A stretch of DNA of 39,257 nucleotides, from contig JANJTQ010000212.1 in the NCBI GenBank assembly GCA_024711005.1, positions 1 through 39,257 on the forward strand, given 5' to 3'. The stretch comes from Opitutaceae bacterium (GTDB taxonomy: Bacteria > Verrucomicrobiota > Verrucomicrobiia > Opitutales > Opitutaceae). The notes below the pieces were generated by a model that was given only the letters and a program-made list of their open reading frames with translations, had not been told where the DNA came from and did not search any database. Of the stretch, positions 32,079 to 39,257 are shown in pieces; positions within the stretch are counted from its first letter, which is position 1; every line of letters begins with the position of its first letter. The translations under genes and the position numbers were made by a program.

Positions 32079-33140
32079 TCAGCCGCGATACTCGGTGCTG
32101 GTGCCCCAGGGTTTTTCGACGCCCTGGCGCCAATCGAAGGGCGGGAAACGCTCCGCGAGATAATCCCATCCATAACCCGCGGAGTTGCCGCCGTATTTGG
32201 GATGACTGAAGGCGCCCATCAAGGTGTGCCGCCGGAGGAGCCTCAGGAAGTAGGAGGGGTTCGCGTAGGCGTTGAAGTTCCAGCCGGGAACGTTGTTCGC
32301 CGCGAGGTCGTTGTAGAGGGCCACGTACATCTCCTCGGGGACGTCACGCGGTTCCTGATACGGGTTTCGCTGGCGAAGCAGGGTGTTGATCTGCGCGAGA
32401 CAGACCTTGTAACCGGCCCGCTGGTGCTGCTCGGGACCGGCGAGGAGTTTATCGATGTAGTTGACCACGCCGAGGGAGAGATCGAGCCGGTAGACGCGGC
32501 CGCGGGATCCTCCGAGTTTGGACGGGTCGAGGTTCTCCAGAAAAATGCGACTCTCGCGGGAGTTGAACGGAAGGATGTGATTGGTGAGACGCTGGAGAAG
32601 GATCTGCTCCCAAAGCTCGAAGGTAACGGCCTGCGTGCAGTAATCGGTCCAGAAATAGGACCAGCGTTCGTCGCTGCCTTGCGGACGCGGATTGTGGATG
32701 TTTGCCGCGAGCCGATGCCGGGTGTTCACGGGGTCGAGCACCGGCAGGTTGTCGACGAGGTAGAGATAGTCGTAGATCCGCCGCGAGGGCAGTCGTACGG
32801 TCACGGCCCAGTAACGAGAATTCTCGATGCGTACGAGGGCGATGGGGTTGCGGGAACCGTCCATGTCTCCGATGACGCTGACCGTCTGGGGGTGGCGGGC
32901 GTTGTCTTCGACGCGGTAGACGAACGTGACGAGATTCCAGTCGAGAATGGCCTGTTCGTTGTTGGGATCGAAGAACGGCTCGACCACCGGAAAGCGCCAT
33001 CCCTCGGGAAAACGGCCTTGGTTCGGCGAGGTGAGATGCCCGAAGTAATTGTGGCGGGCCTCGGGATCGGTCCGCGCGAGGTGTTTCGCGGATTGGTTGT
33101 AAACGGACTGGGCAAGGGTGGGTAGAACGTCGACGGCCAT
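32079..33140 (-). CDS. Gluconate-2-dehydrogenase-subunit-3-like protein fused to an E-set/CBM48-like domain
   Basis: 353 residues from MAVDVLPTLAQSVYNQSAKH at 33140; the frame to 33194 is open but contributes nothing recognisable. Residues about 65-145 look like a glycogen-binding/E-set module (LVTFVYRVEDNARHPQTVSV, IGDMDGS, RYWAVTVRLPSRRIYDYLYL, VLDPVN). Residues about 175-335 match the subunit-3 pattern: a helix-rich region ending TLMGAFSHPKYGGNSAGYGW, equivalent to 'TLxGxFSDPxYGGNxxxxGW'. Such small subunits normally carry a Tat signal and escort a GMC subunit to the periplasm; here no Tat motif is seen. It is the first gene of the five-gene cluster, 101 bp before the GMC gene. The fusion to a glucan-binding-like module is unusual and points to a glycan substrate. 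Confidence 0.72.
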   Translation of the reverse strand: MAVDVLPTLAQSVYNQSAKHLARTDPEARHNYFGHLTSPNQGRFPEGWRFPVVEPFFDPNNEQAILDWNLVTFVYRVEDNARHPQTVSVIGDMDGSRNPIALVRIENSRYWAVTVRLPSRRIYDYLYLVDNLPVLDPVNTRHRLAANIHNPRPQGSDERWSYFWTDYCTQAVTFELWEQILLQRLTNHILPFNSRESRIFLENLDPSKLGGSRGRVYRLDLSLGVVNYIDKLLAGPEQHQRAGYKVCLAQINTLLRQRNPYQEPRDVPEEMYVALYNDLAANNVPGWNFNAYANPSYFLRLLRRHTLMGAFSHPKYGGNSAGYGWDYLAERFPPFDWRQGVEKPWGTSTEYRG

Positions 33141-33168
33141 GAGTGTTTTCGATGCAGAATGAGGTGAA

Positions 33169-33182
33169 CAACCGACCGGTTG
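33169..33182. promoter_or_regulatory. Possible operator upstream of the GMC/cupin cluster
   Basis: CAACCG-AC-CGGTTG is a perfect 6-bp inverted repeat, 28 bp before the ATG of the first cluster gene. LacI/GalR sites often contain AACCG/CGGTT halves, but their usual spacing is different. No regulator gene is beside it. Confidence 0.3.
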
Positions 33183-33346
33183 GATTACGGACACCTGATT
33201 GCGTTTTTAAATTCGGGCCATAGTCCGCCTAAACGCAGTTCGGTTCCGATACTCCCCGAAGGAATTTCCCCCTTCTCGTTTCGGGTGAAAACAGGGTGGA
33301 TTGGCGGAACTGCCCATGCGGTGACCTCGTCGTCGCAACCCTTCAA

Positions 33347-33376
33347 TTGACGAGCGCCTGAAACACCTTCTTACAT
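33347..33376 (+). promoter_or_regulatory. Weak sigma-70-like promoter of hom
   Basis: TTGACG (33347-33352), 18 nt, TTACAT (33371-33376). It would start transcription a few bases before the hom ATG, giving an almost leaderless message. Low certainty. Confidence 0.25.
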
Positions 33377-33387
33377 GTCCGATTCCA

Positions 33388-34692
33388 ATGAGCATTTCGA
33401 CCATCAACATCGGCATCTGCGGCCTTGGCACCGTCGGCCAGGGTGTGTGGAAGCACATCGAGGCCAACCGTCCCGCGCTCGAATCGCGGATCGGTGTCAC
33501 GCTCAACCTCGCCCGCGCGTCCGTTCGCGACCTCAAGAAGAAGCGTTCCGTGCGTGTCGCCGCGTCGAAACTCACGCTTGATCCGCTATCGATCGCGACG
33601 GATCCCTCCATTCACGTCGTCTGCGAGTTGATCGGAGGAACCACGCTGGCCCGTGAGGTCACGCTCGCCGCGCTCAAGGCCGGCAAGACCGTGGTCTCGG
33701 CCAACAAGGCGCTCCTCTGCAAATACGGTCCCGAACTCTTCGCCGCCGCCCGCAAGCACGGTGGACACTTCTTCTTCGAGGCCTCGGTCGCCGGCGGTAT
33801 TCCCATCATCAAGGCGCTTCGCGAGGGCCTTGTCGCCAATCGCTTCAAGCTGATTTACGGCATCCTCAACGGTACGTGTAACTACATCCTCACGCGCATG
33901 GAGCGCGAAGGGCTCTCGTATCCCGAGATCCTCAAGGAGGCCAAGGAACTTGGTTATGCCGAGGCCGACGAGTCGCTCGACGTCGAAGGCTGGGACACCG
34001 CCCACAAGGCCTCCATTCTCGCCTTCCTCGCGCATGGTACCTGGGTGCCGACCGAAAAAATGCTCATCGACGGCATTACGCGGATCACCCAGGCCGACCT
34101 CTCCTTCGCACGGGAGAATGGTTATGCGATCAAGCTTCTGGCCGTCATCACGCGGGAGATCGACACCGGCGAGGTCTTCGTGCGCGTTCACCCGACGCTC
34201 ATTCCCCGCACCAAGGTTTTGGCCAACGTCAACGAGGTCTACAACGGCATCTCCGTTACCGGCGACGTTGTCGGGGAAACCGTCTACATCGGTCGCGGCG
34301 CCGGCCAGGACCCGACCGCGAGCGCCATCATCAGCGATATCGTGGACGCCGTGATTCTGCTCAACCGCGGCAACTTGCACCTGCCCGAACTGGCCGAGGT
34401 GCGCGCCCGGCTCACCCCGTTGCAAAGCATCACCGGTCGTTATTACCTGCGCCTTGAAGTAAAGGATGAACGCGGCGTGCTCGCAAAGATCGCCGGCGCC
34501 ACCGCCAAGTTCGACGTAAGCATCGCCAGCGTTCTCCAACGTCCCAGCGAGACGCCCGGCGCCGCCTCGTTGATCCTCACCACCCACCAATCCAACGAGA
34601 AGGACATCCGCGCCACCATCGCCCGGCTCAAGAAACTGTCCTGCGTTCTTCGCGACCCGATGCTGCTTCGCATCGCCGACTTCGCCGGCTGA
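33388..34692 (+). CDS. hom: Homoserine dehydrogenase
   Basis: 434 residues, ATG at 33388. It reduces aspartate semialdehyde to homoserine with NAD(P)H, the branch point to threonine and methionine. The Rossmann motif is INIGICGLGTVGQGVWKHI (6-24). The conserved active-site block is GGIPIIKALREGLVANRF, then YGILNGTCNYILTRM and AKELGYAEADESLDVEGWDT AHK, with the catalytic Asp and Lys. The C-terminal 80 residues (YYLRLEVKDERGVLAKIAGA) form an ACT domain, as in threonine-sensitive monofunctional enzymes. It is the first gene of hom-lysC-thrC, 29 bp before lysC. Confidence 0.97.
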   Translation: MSISTINIGICGLGTVGQGVWKHIEANRPALESRIGVTLNLARASVRDLKKKRSVRVAASKLTLDPLSIATDPSIHVVCELIGGTTLAREVTLAALKAGKTVVSANKALLCKYGPELFAAARKHGGHFFFEASVAGGIPIIKALREGLVANRFKLIYGILNGTCNYILTRMEREGLSYPEILKEAKELGYAEADESLDVEGWDTAHKASILAFLAHGTWVPTEKMLIDGITRITQADLSFARENGYAIKLLAVITREIDTGEVFVRVHPTLIPRTKVLANVNEVYNGISVTGDVVGETVYIGRGAGQDPTASAIISDIVDAVILLNRGNLHLPELAEVRARLTPLQSITGRYYLRLEVKDERGVLAKIAGATAKFDVSIASVLQRPSETPGAASLILTTHQSNEKDIRATIARLKKLSCVLRDPMLLRIADFAG

Positions 34693-34721
34693 GCCCTCCC
34701 GATTTTTTCCCCACAAAACCA

Positions 34722-35939
34722 ATGGCCAGAATCGTCCAAAAATACGGCGGCACCTCCGTCGGTGACGTCGAACGCATCCGCAAAGTCGCCGAGCGCATCA
34801 AGGCGATCCGCGACGAAGGCAACGAACTCGTGATCGTGGTCTCCGCCCGCGCCGGCGTGACCAACGAACTCATCGCCCGCGCCAAGGCGCTCTGCACCAA
34901 TCCCAGCGAGCGCGAGATGGACCAGCTCCTCTCCGTGGGCGAGCAGGAGACCATCGCCCTCACCGCGATGGCCCTTCACGGCGTGGGTGTGAATGCGGTG
35001 TCCTACACCGGTGCCCAGGCCGGAATTTTCACCGACACGGTTCATACGAAGGCCAAGATCAAGACGATCGACGCCAAACCCATCGAGGCCGATCTCGAGT
35101 CCGGCAAGGTCGTCATCGTCGCCGGCTTCCAGGGCATCAACGAGGGTGGCGAGATCACCACGCTCGGTCGTGGCGGTTCCGACCTCACGGCCATCGCACT
35201 CGCCGCGGCGCTCAAGGCCGACAAGTGCGAGATCTACACCGACGTCGACGGCGTTTACACCGCGGATCCCCGTGTGGTGAAGGACGCCCGAAAACTCGAT
35301 GAAATGTCTTATGACGAAATGCTCGAACTGGCTTCGTCCGGCTCGAAGGTCATGCAGTCCCGCTCGGTCGAATTCGCCGCCAAATACGGCGTCGTTTTCG
35401 AAGTTCGCTCCTCTTTTAATTACAACCCAGGAACCATCGTGAAACAGGAAATCGCCTACATGGAAAAAGTCGCGGTGCGCGGCGTCGCCGTCGACAAGGA
35501 TCAGGCCAAAATCATCGTCTCCAACATTCTCGACAAGCCCGGTTCCGCCGCGAAGGTGTTCCGCGCGCTCGCCGACGCCAACATCATCGTCGACATGATC
35601 GTGCAGAACGTCGGCCGCAACGGCATCGCGAATCTCACCTTTACCGTTCCGCTCACCGACAGCCAGAAGGTCCAGAGCACCCTTGCGCCGGTCCTCGACG
35701 TTCTTGGCGGAGGCCAGATCGCCATCCACGAGCACGTCGCGAAGTTGTCCGTTGTCGGCGTGGGTATGAAGACGCACTCCGGTGTCGCCGCCACGCTCTT
35801 CCAGGCGCTCGCCGATCTCGGCGTGAACATCGAGCTCATCTGCACCTCCGAAATCAAAATTTCCGTGGTGATCGACAAGACCCGGGCCGACGAAGCCGCC
35901 CGCATCGTCCACAGCGCCTTCGAATTGGAAAAGCTCTGA
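34722..35939 (+). CDS. lysC: Aspartate kinase
   Basis: 405 residues from MARIVQKYGGTSVGDVERIR at 34722. It phosphorylates aspartate, the first step to lysine, threonine and methionine. Kinase motifs: KYGGTSVG (7-14), VVIVAGFQGINEGGEITTLG RGGSDLTAIALA (about 126-156), and EIYTDVDGVYTADPRVV. The C-terminal regulatory part has two ACT domains (VRGVAVDKDQAKIIVSNILD and LSVVGVGMKTHSGVAATLFQ), the form inhibited by lysine and/or threonine. The length is that of the monofunctional class. With hom and thrC it makes a threonine-oriented set; asd and thrB are not in the window. Confidence 0.97.
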   Translation: MARIVQKYGGTSVGDVERIRKVAERIKAIRDEGNELVIVVSARAGVTNELIARAKALCTNPSEREMDQLLSVGEQETIALTAMALHGVGVNAVSYTGAQAGIFTDTVHTKAKIKTIDAKPIEADLESGKVVIVAGFQGINEGGEITTLGRGGSDLTAIALAAALKADKCEIYTDVDGVYTADPRVVKDARKLDEMSYDEMLELASSGSKVMQSRSVEFAAKYGVVFEVRSSFNYNPGTIVKQEIAYMEKVAVRGVAVDKDQAKIIVSNILDKPGSAAKVFRALADANIIVDMIVQNVGRNGIANLTFTVPLTDSQKVQSTLAPVLDVLGGGQIAIHEHVAKLSVVGVGMKTHSGVAATLFQALADLGVNIELICTSEIKISVVIDKTRADEAARIVHSAFELEKL

Positions 35940-35943
35940 TTCC

Positions 35944-36037
35944 ATCGTTCTCGTTCTCTTACTCTTTCTCGTTCTCGATCCGAAGGAGATCGAACAGGAA
36001 GCTGGAGAACGAGAACGAGTAAGAGAACGAGAACGAT
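35944..36037 (+). promoter_or_regulatory. Long hairpin (33-bp stem) between lysC and thrC
   Basis: 35944-35976 (built from TCGTTC/TTCTCG hexamers) pairs with 36005-36037 (GAGAACGAG repeats) with one mismatch around a 28-nt loop. The inner 21 bp of 35944-35964 and 36017-36037 are perfect. The 3' arm ends 5 nt before the thrC ATG and contains the only purine-rich ribosome-binding stretch, so folding would hide it. No leader peptide or U-tract is seen. Confidence 0.75.
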
Positions 36038-36042
36038 TGAGC

Positions 36043-37404
36043 ATGAAATTCGTAAGCACTCGCGGACAAACTCCCTCTCTCGGCTTCTCCGATGCCGTCG
36101 CCACCGGCCTTGCGCCCGACGGCGGACTCTACCTGCCCGAGACGCTCCCGCAGTTCACCGCCGCCGACCTCGCGCGCTTCGAACCGCTGCCTTACGCGGA
36201 GCTGTGCTTCGAGTTCCTCAAACGCTTCGCGACCGATATCGAGCCGTCCGTCCTGCGCGCGCTCATCGCGAAAAGCTACACCACGTTTTCGCACCCGGAC
36301 ATCGCGCCCATCGTCAAACTCGACGACCGCACCTCCGTCCTCGAACTCTTCCACGGTCCGACGCTCGCCTTCAAAGATTTCGCGCTCCAACTCCTCGGCA
36401 ATCTTTACGAGCACCAATGCGCCACGCGCGGACAGACGATCAACGTCCTTGGCGCCACCTCCGGAGACACCGGCTCGGCCGCGATTCACGGCCTGCTCGG
36501 CAAGCCCGGAACCGCGATTTTTATTCTCTACCCGGAAGGCCGGACTTCGCCGCTTCAAGAGCGTCAGATGGCCTGCACCGGCGCGGACAACGTTTACGCC
36601 CTCGCGATCGACGGATCGTTTGACGATGCGCAGGCCGCGTTGAAAGACCTCTTCGCCGACCAGGATTTTCGCACGCGCCACCGTCTTTCGGCCGTCAACT
36701 CCATCAACCTGGCCCGCGTTCTGGCGCAGTGCGTTTACTACCTCTACGCCTACCTCCGCCTGCCGGCCGCGACCCGCGCCGAGACCGAGTTCGTCGTGCC
36801 CACGGGCAATTTCGGCAACGTCCTTGCCGGTTGGATGCTCCAGAAAATGGGCGTGCCGATCCACAGCTTCAAAGTCGCCACCAATCAGAACGACATCCTC
36901 TACCGCCTGTTCACCACGGGCGACTATCGTGTGTCGGCCGTCGCGCCCAGTCTCGCCCCGTCGATGGACATCCAGGTATCGAGCAACTTCGAGCGCTTCC
37001 TTTACCTGAGCCTGGGCCGTGATTCCGCCAAGGTTCGCGAGGTCATGCAGACCTTCAAGACAACCGGCGGCTACACGTTCGAGAACTTCGACCGCGACAC
37101 ATTCAGCGCCTCGCGTTGCACCGACGACGAAATCCCCGCGATCATCCGTTCGGTGTATCGACGTTTCGGTTACACCGTCGATCCGCACACCGCCTGCGCC
37201 TTTGCCGATCTGTCGAAGGATCGTCCCAGCCTCGTGCTGGCGACGGCCAGCCCCGCGAAGTTCCCCGACACGATTATCTCCGCCATCGGCGTCGAGCCGA
37301 CCGATCCGAGCCTGGAGGTGCTGAAGCAGCGACCGCTGAAAAAGCACCTGCTGAAGGCCGATGCCGGCGCGATCCGCGCCTTCATCGACGCACACGCGGT
37401 CTGA
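36043..37404 (+). CDS. thrC: Threonine synthase
   Basis: 453 residues from MKFVSTRGQTPSLGFSDAVA at 36043; a TTG at 36037 is also in frame but less likely. PLP enzyme converting O-phosphohomoserine to threonine. The N-terminus S-T-R-G-x-x-P-x-L-x-F-x-x-A-x-x-x-G-L-A-PDGGLY and the PLP-lysine motif ELFHGPTLAFKDFALQLLGN (K near 113) are those of the fungal/bacterial class. ATSGDTGSAA binds the phosphate, and PTGNFGNVLAGWM and ATNQNDILYRLF follow. Third gene of the operon, set 103 bp behind lysC by a large hairpin. Its expression may therefore be tuned separately from lysC. Confidence 0.97.
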   Translation: MKFVSTRGQTPSLGFSDAVATGLAPDGGLYLPETLPQFTAADLARFEPLPYAELCFEFLKRFATDIEPSVLRALIAKSYTTFSHPDIAPIVKLDDRTSVLELFHGPTLAFKDFALQLLGNLYEHQCATRGQTINVLGATSGDTGSAAIHGLLGKPGTAIFILYPEGRTSPLQERQMACTGADNVYALAIDGSFDDAQAALKDLFADQDFRTRHRLSAVNSINLARVLAQCVYYLYAYLRLPAATRAETEFVVPTGNFGNVLAGWMLQKMGVPIHSFKVATNQNDILYRLFTTGDYRVSAVAPSLAPSMDIQVSSNFERFLYLSLGRDSAKVREVMQTFKTTGGYTFENFDRDTFSASRCTDDEIPAIIRSVYRRFGYTVDPHTACAFADLSKDRPSLVLATASPAKFPDTIISAIGVEPTDPSLEVLKQRPLKKHLLKADAGAIRAFIDAHAV

Positions 37405-37423
37405 TGTGGGTCTGATGTGGAGT

Positions 37424-37444
37424 GCGGTGAGTTCTCACCGCTTT
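37424..37444 (+). terminator. Terminator hairpin after thrC
   Basis: GCGGTGAG (37424-37431), TT, CTCACCGC (37434-37441) followed by TTT, 20 bp behind the thrC stop. A direct repeat GTCTGATGTGG occurs twice just before it. This is the likely end of the hom-lysC-thrC transcript. Confidence 0.6.
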
Positions 37445-37447
37445 GGA

Positions 37448-37467
37448 CGGGCCGACAAGTCGGCCCG
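37448..37467. repeat. Second palindrome downstream of thrC
   Basis: CGGGCCGAC-AA-GTCGGCCCG is a perfect 9-bp inverted repeat immediately after the first hairpin. The two together may form a tandem terminator, or this may be a dispersed palindromic repeat. Confidence 0.5.
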
Positions 37468-37658
37468 CCCGCCCCCGCTCCGATCATGGTATTCGCAAAA
37501 CATTAGCCTGGGCGCAGATCTTCCCGTCACGTTTGCCTTCTGCGCTGACGCCGGCGCCCCTCCGAATTGGCCTTGCGACCCGGGGCGGTTTGTAATGCCC
37601 TGACGCGAACGAGGCCGGCAGTTTCTGTGCGGCGATAACCCCTGCTTCACGCGATCCC

Positions 37659-38492
37659 ATGCTTTCCCAAGACTCCACGGTGTCTTCGACTGCGGCGGCG
37701 GCCCGGGCTCATTTGGAGGACATTTCCCCCGAGGCGTCGTCCGCCTTGATCGACGGCGTGTCCGCCTTGGTGGAGGAGTTGTTTGCCGGGCGTCATCCGG
37801 GTTATCAGAAAGCCGATCTCAAGTATCACAATCTGGATCACACGGTGCACGCGACCCAGTGCTTCATCGACCTGGCCGAAGGTCGGGTGCGTAACCACGA
37901 AAAGCCGGTGTTCGACGCCCGTCAGTTTTCCTTGGGTTACGCGGCGATTCTGTTGCACGACAGCGGATATTTGAAGACGCGTGACGACGTGTCCGGGACG
38001 GGGGCCAAATACACCTCGTCGCATGTGACCCGGAGTTGTGCGCTGGCGGCGGCGGCATTGCCCGACTTGGGTTGCACCGCGGAGGAAATCGAGGGGGTGC
38101 AGAACGCGATTCGCTGCACGGGCATCAATAGTCAGATCGACCAGATTGCGTTTCGCGGGGAGATCGAACGCCTGACGGGCTGCATGGTCGCGACGGCTGA
38201 TTACCTTGGGCAGATGGCGGATCCGGATTACCCGGCGAAGCTGCCGGGGTTGTTTGCGGAGTTTGAGGAGTCCAACGATTTCAGTCGGGTACCGTTTGAG
38301 AAGCGACCGTTTCGCTCGGCGAAGGAGCTCATGGCGAAGACGTCAGGGTTTTGGAACGGCTTCGCCCTGCCGAAGCTGGAAAGCGATTACGAAGGGATAT
38401 ACCGGGTACTCGCTTTGCCGGACGGCCGTAATCCCTACTTGGAAGCGGTGGAGGCGAACCTCGTGCGCATCGCGTGGCTGGCGATGGAGTGA
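37659..38492 (+). CDS. HD-domain metal-dependent phosphohydrolase
   Basis: 277 residues, ATG at 37659. HD pattern: LKYHNLDHTVHATQCFIDLA (H57, H61), YAAILLHDSGYLKTRDDVSG (H100-D101), SSHVTRSCALAAAALPDLGC, and ATADYLGQMADPDYPAKLPG with the last Asp. These positions are those of a two-metal HD hydrolase, and the layout recalls the PDEase-like HD family that cleaves phosphodiesters or cyclic nucleotides. The precise substrate cannot be told. Stand-alone gene between the threonine operon and flhB. Confidence 0.8.
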   Translation: MLSQDSTVSSTAAAARAHLEDISPEASSALIDGVSALVEELFAGRHPGYQKADLKYHNLDHTVHATQCFIDLAEGRVRNHEKPVFDARQFSLGYAAILLHDSGYLKTRDDVSGTGAKYTSSHVTRSCALAAAALPDLGCTAEEIEGVQNAIRCTGINSQIDQIAFRGEIERLTGCMVATADYLGQMADPDYPAKLPGLFAEFEESNDFSRVPFEKRPFRSAKELMAKTSGFWNGFALPKLESDYEGIYRVLALPDGRNPYLEAVEANLVRIAWLAME

Positions 38493-38948
38493 GGTTGGCC
38501 GCTTTATGATGGTTCATCGTGCGTTGGCGGTAGGCCGACGCTCGACAGAATTAACGATAGGATGCACCAGCGATGGGCCTAAAAACGGCAATTGAACCGC
38601 AGATGACGCAGATCTACACAGATGACAGAAAATCAGGAGGAAGCAGCACCCCTCAGGGTGAGTAACTTCCGGAACTCCTTATGGACGACGATGGGTCCGA
38701 TGATCAGATTTGGGCAGAGGCAAGCGATGATTGGCTGTGTCAAAGTGATGGCCGCCGGGACAATTCTGCATCGCTCCGCGCCGCCGCGGATCGAGCCGGA
38801 TGTACGGCAGATTTTGCCGTGGTCGGTGTCGCCGGTATTCGGTCTGAGGAGCCAAAGCGAAGGCGAGAAGTTTTAAGCACTGGTTTTCAGGTGGATATGA
38901 ATCGAGTCGGTTCGCTGGCACCGGCTTTGCATTGGAGCGGTCCGCGAC
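38493..38948. other. Non-coding region before flhB
   Basis: 456 bp without a convincing gene. Small open frames occur (for example from 38622) but have no recognisable protein or ribosome site. It contains the phrase AACCGCAGATGACGCAGATC, a kind of degenerate dispersed repeat, and ends in the sigma-54 site of flhB. Confidence 0.6.
38916..38931 (+). promoter_or_regulatory. Strong sigma-54 promoter match before flhB
   Basis: TGGCACCGGCTTTGCA matches TGGCAC-N5-TTGCA at every defined position, with GG and GC 10 nt apart. The predicted start is near 38942, only 7 nt before the flhB ATG. Flagellar genes are sigma-54 dependent in many bacteria, which fits. Confidence 0.75.
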
Positions 38949-39257
38949 ATGGCCGAGACCGACAAAGATTCCAAGACCGAGCTGCCAACCGAGAAGCGGT
39001 TGAACGAATCGTTTGAAAAGGGCCAGTTTGCGAAGTCGGCCGAGTTGCAGGTGGTCGCGACGCTGGCGGCCATGCTGGGCGTGATCGGCTTTTTCCTCGC
39101 TTCGTCAACCCGTGACATCGCGTCGCTGGCCGGCGGTATCTGGGGCGAACTCCATGCTCCACCCCTTCGCGCCGACTCGCTGCCTGTACAGATCGGGGAA
39201 TGTGCGAGGGTTTACGCAGGCGTTCTTTTTCCGGTGATCGCGGCGGTTTCATTGGCC
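38949..39257 (+). CDS. flhB: Flagellar biosynthesis protein FlhB, N-terminal part
   Basis: 103 codons to the right edge from ATG at 38949: MAETDKDSKTELPTEKRLNE then SFEKGQFAKSAELQVVATL. The phrase 'T-E-x-P-T-E-K-R-L-x-x-x-x-E-K-G-Q-x-A-K-S-x-E-L' is the cytoplasmic start of FlhB and of the type III secretion homologues (SctU). A membrane helix (AAMLGVIGFFLA) follows and a second begins at the edge. FlhB is the substrate-switch component of the flagellar export apparatus. The flagellar rather than type III secretion reading is preferred because of the sigma-54 promoter. fliR and fliQ, often upstream, are absent, so this is probably the first gene of its transcript. Confidence 0.85.
   Translation, partial: MAETDKDSKTELPTEKRLNESFEKGQFAKSAELQVVATLAAMLGVIGFFLASSTRDIASLAGGIWGELHAPPLRADSLPVQIGECARVYAGVLFPVIAAVSLA

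Noticed and set aside
28951-32163. Very long open frame (about 1070 codons) on the plus strand opposite the GMC and cupin genes
   Set aside because: It is the antisense shadow of GC-rich codons. The translation is a low-complexity Gly/Val/Glu/Ala/Asp mix with no domain, while the opposite strand encodes clear GMC and cupin motifs.
35944-36037. CRISPR-like or tandem repeat array between lysC and thrC
   Set aside because: The repeats are hexamers arranged as inverted arms without unique spacers, so a hairpin is the correct description.
34443-36104. 553-codon minus-strand frame opposite lysC and the end of hom
   Set aside because: Antisense shadow of aspartate kinase and homoserine dehydrogenase; no motif.
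38622-38876. 84-codon frame before flhB
   Set aside because: No ribosome site, no domain, repeat-like sequence at its start; likely chance.

Overview
The window looks like a chromosomal segment from a GC-rich member of the Verrucomicrobiota, most likely the Opitutales/Opitutaceae. This is inferred from the SHD1-domain protein, the gene content, the palindromic intergenic repeats and the style of the intergenic sequence; there is no rRNA marker to confirm it. About 28 genes can be supported. No tRNA, rRNA, CRISPR array, transposase or prophage gene was seen.

Left part (1-14.4 kb, nearly all on the minus strand): the 5' part of a GPH-type sugar:cation symporter, an SHD1 protein, and then a tightly coupled operon read from 14348 down to 1563. 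The operon encodes a C4 zinc-ribbon protein, a small unknown protein, a SulP anion transporter, a NuoL/HyfB-like subunit, an HTH-plus-PTS-EIIA protein, a second NuoL/HyfB-like subunit, and NuoH/HyfC-, HyfE-, NuoN/HyfF-, NuoC-D/HyfG- and ferredoxin-NuoB (HyfH-I)-like proteins. Five consecutive gene pairs overlap by ATGA. It resembles a group 4 [NiFe] hydrogenase/formate hydrogenlyase membrane complex, but the large subunit lacks the Ni-Fe cysteines and the NuoB-like subunit lacks all ligands of the proximal 4Fe-4S cluster. It is therefore an 'energy-converting hydrogenase-related' (Ehr) complex and not a hydrogenase. A divergent NtrC-type sigma-54 activator, whose receiver domain has lost its phosphoacceptor, sits upstream. 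Sigma-54 promoter-like sites face both ways in the gap.

Middle (14.5-25.4 kb): the activator, a PAS-GAF histidine kinase with an Rcp1-like response regulator, an ATP-grasp-like protein, a membrane-anchored unknown, a dGTPase-like HD protein, a second HD hydrolase, serA and plsY. Three notable palindromes lie between these genes, two of them related copies of one repeat.

Right-middle (25.6-33.1 kb, minus strand): a five-gene cluster, read from 33140 down. It encodes a gluconate-dehydrogenase-subunit-3-like protein carrying an E-set/CBM48-like domain, a GMC flavoprotein oxidoreductase, two cupin proteins with the same variant metal motif, and a GH13 alpha-glucan enzyme. I do not recognise this combination as a described pathway. 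Oxidative modification of glucosides or alpha-glucans in the cytoplasm is a reasonable hypothesis.

Right (33.4-39.3 kb, plus strand): the threonine operon hom-lysC-thrC, with a 33-bp-stem hairpin directly in front of thrC; an HD phosphohydrolase; and the start of flhB behind a textbook sigma-54 promoter match. The strongest candidates for something undescribed are the metal-free Ehr/SulP operon with its sigma-54 control and the GMC/cupin/GH13 cluster.
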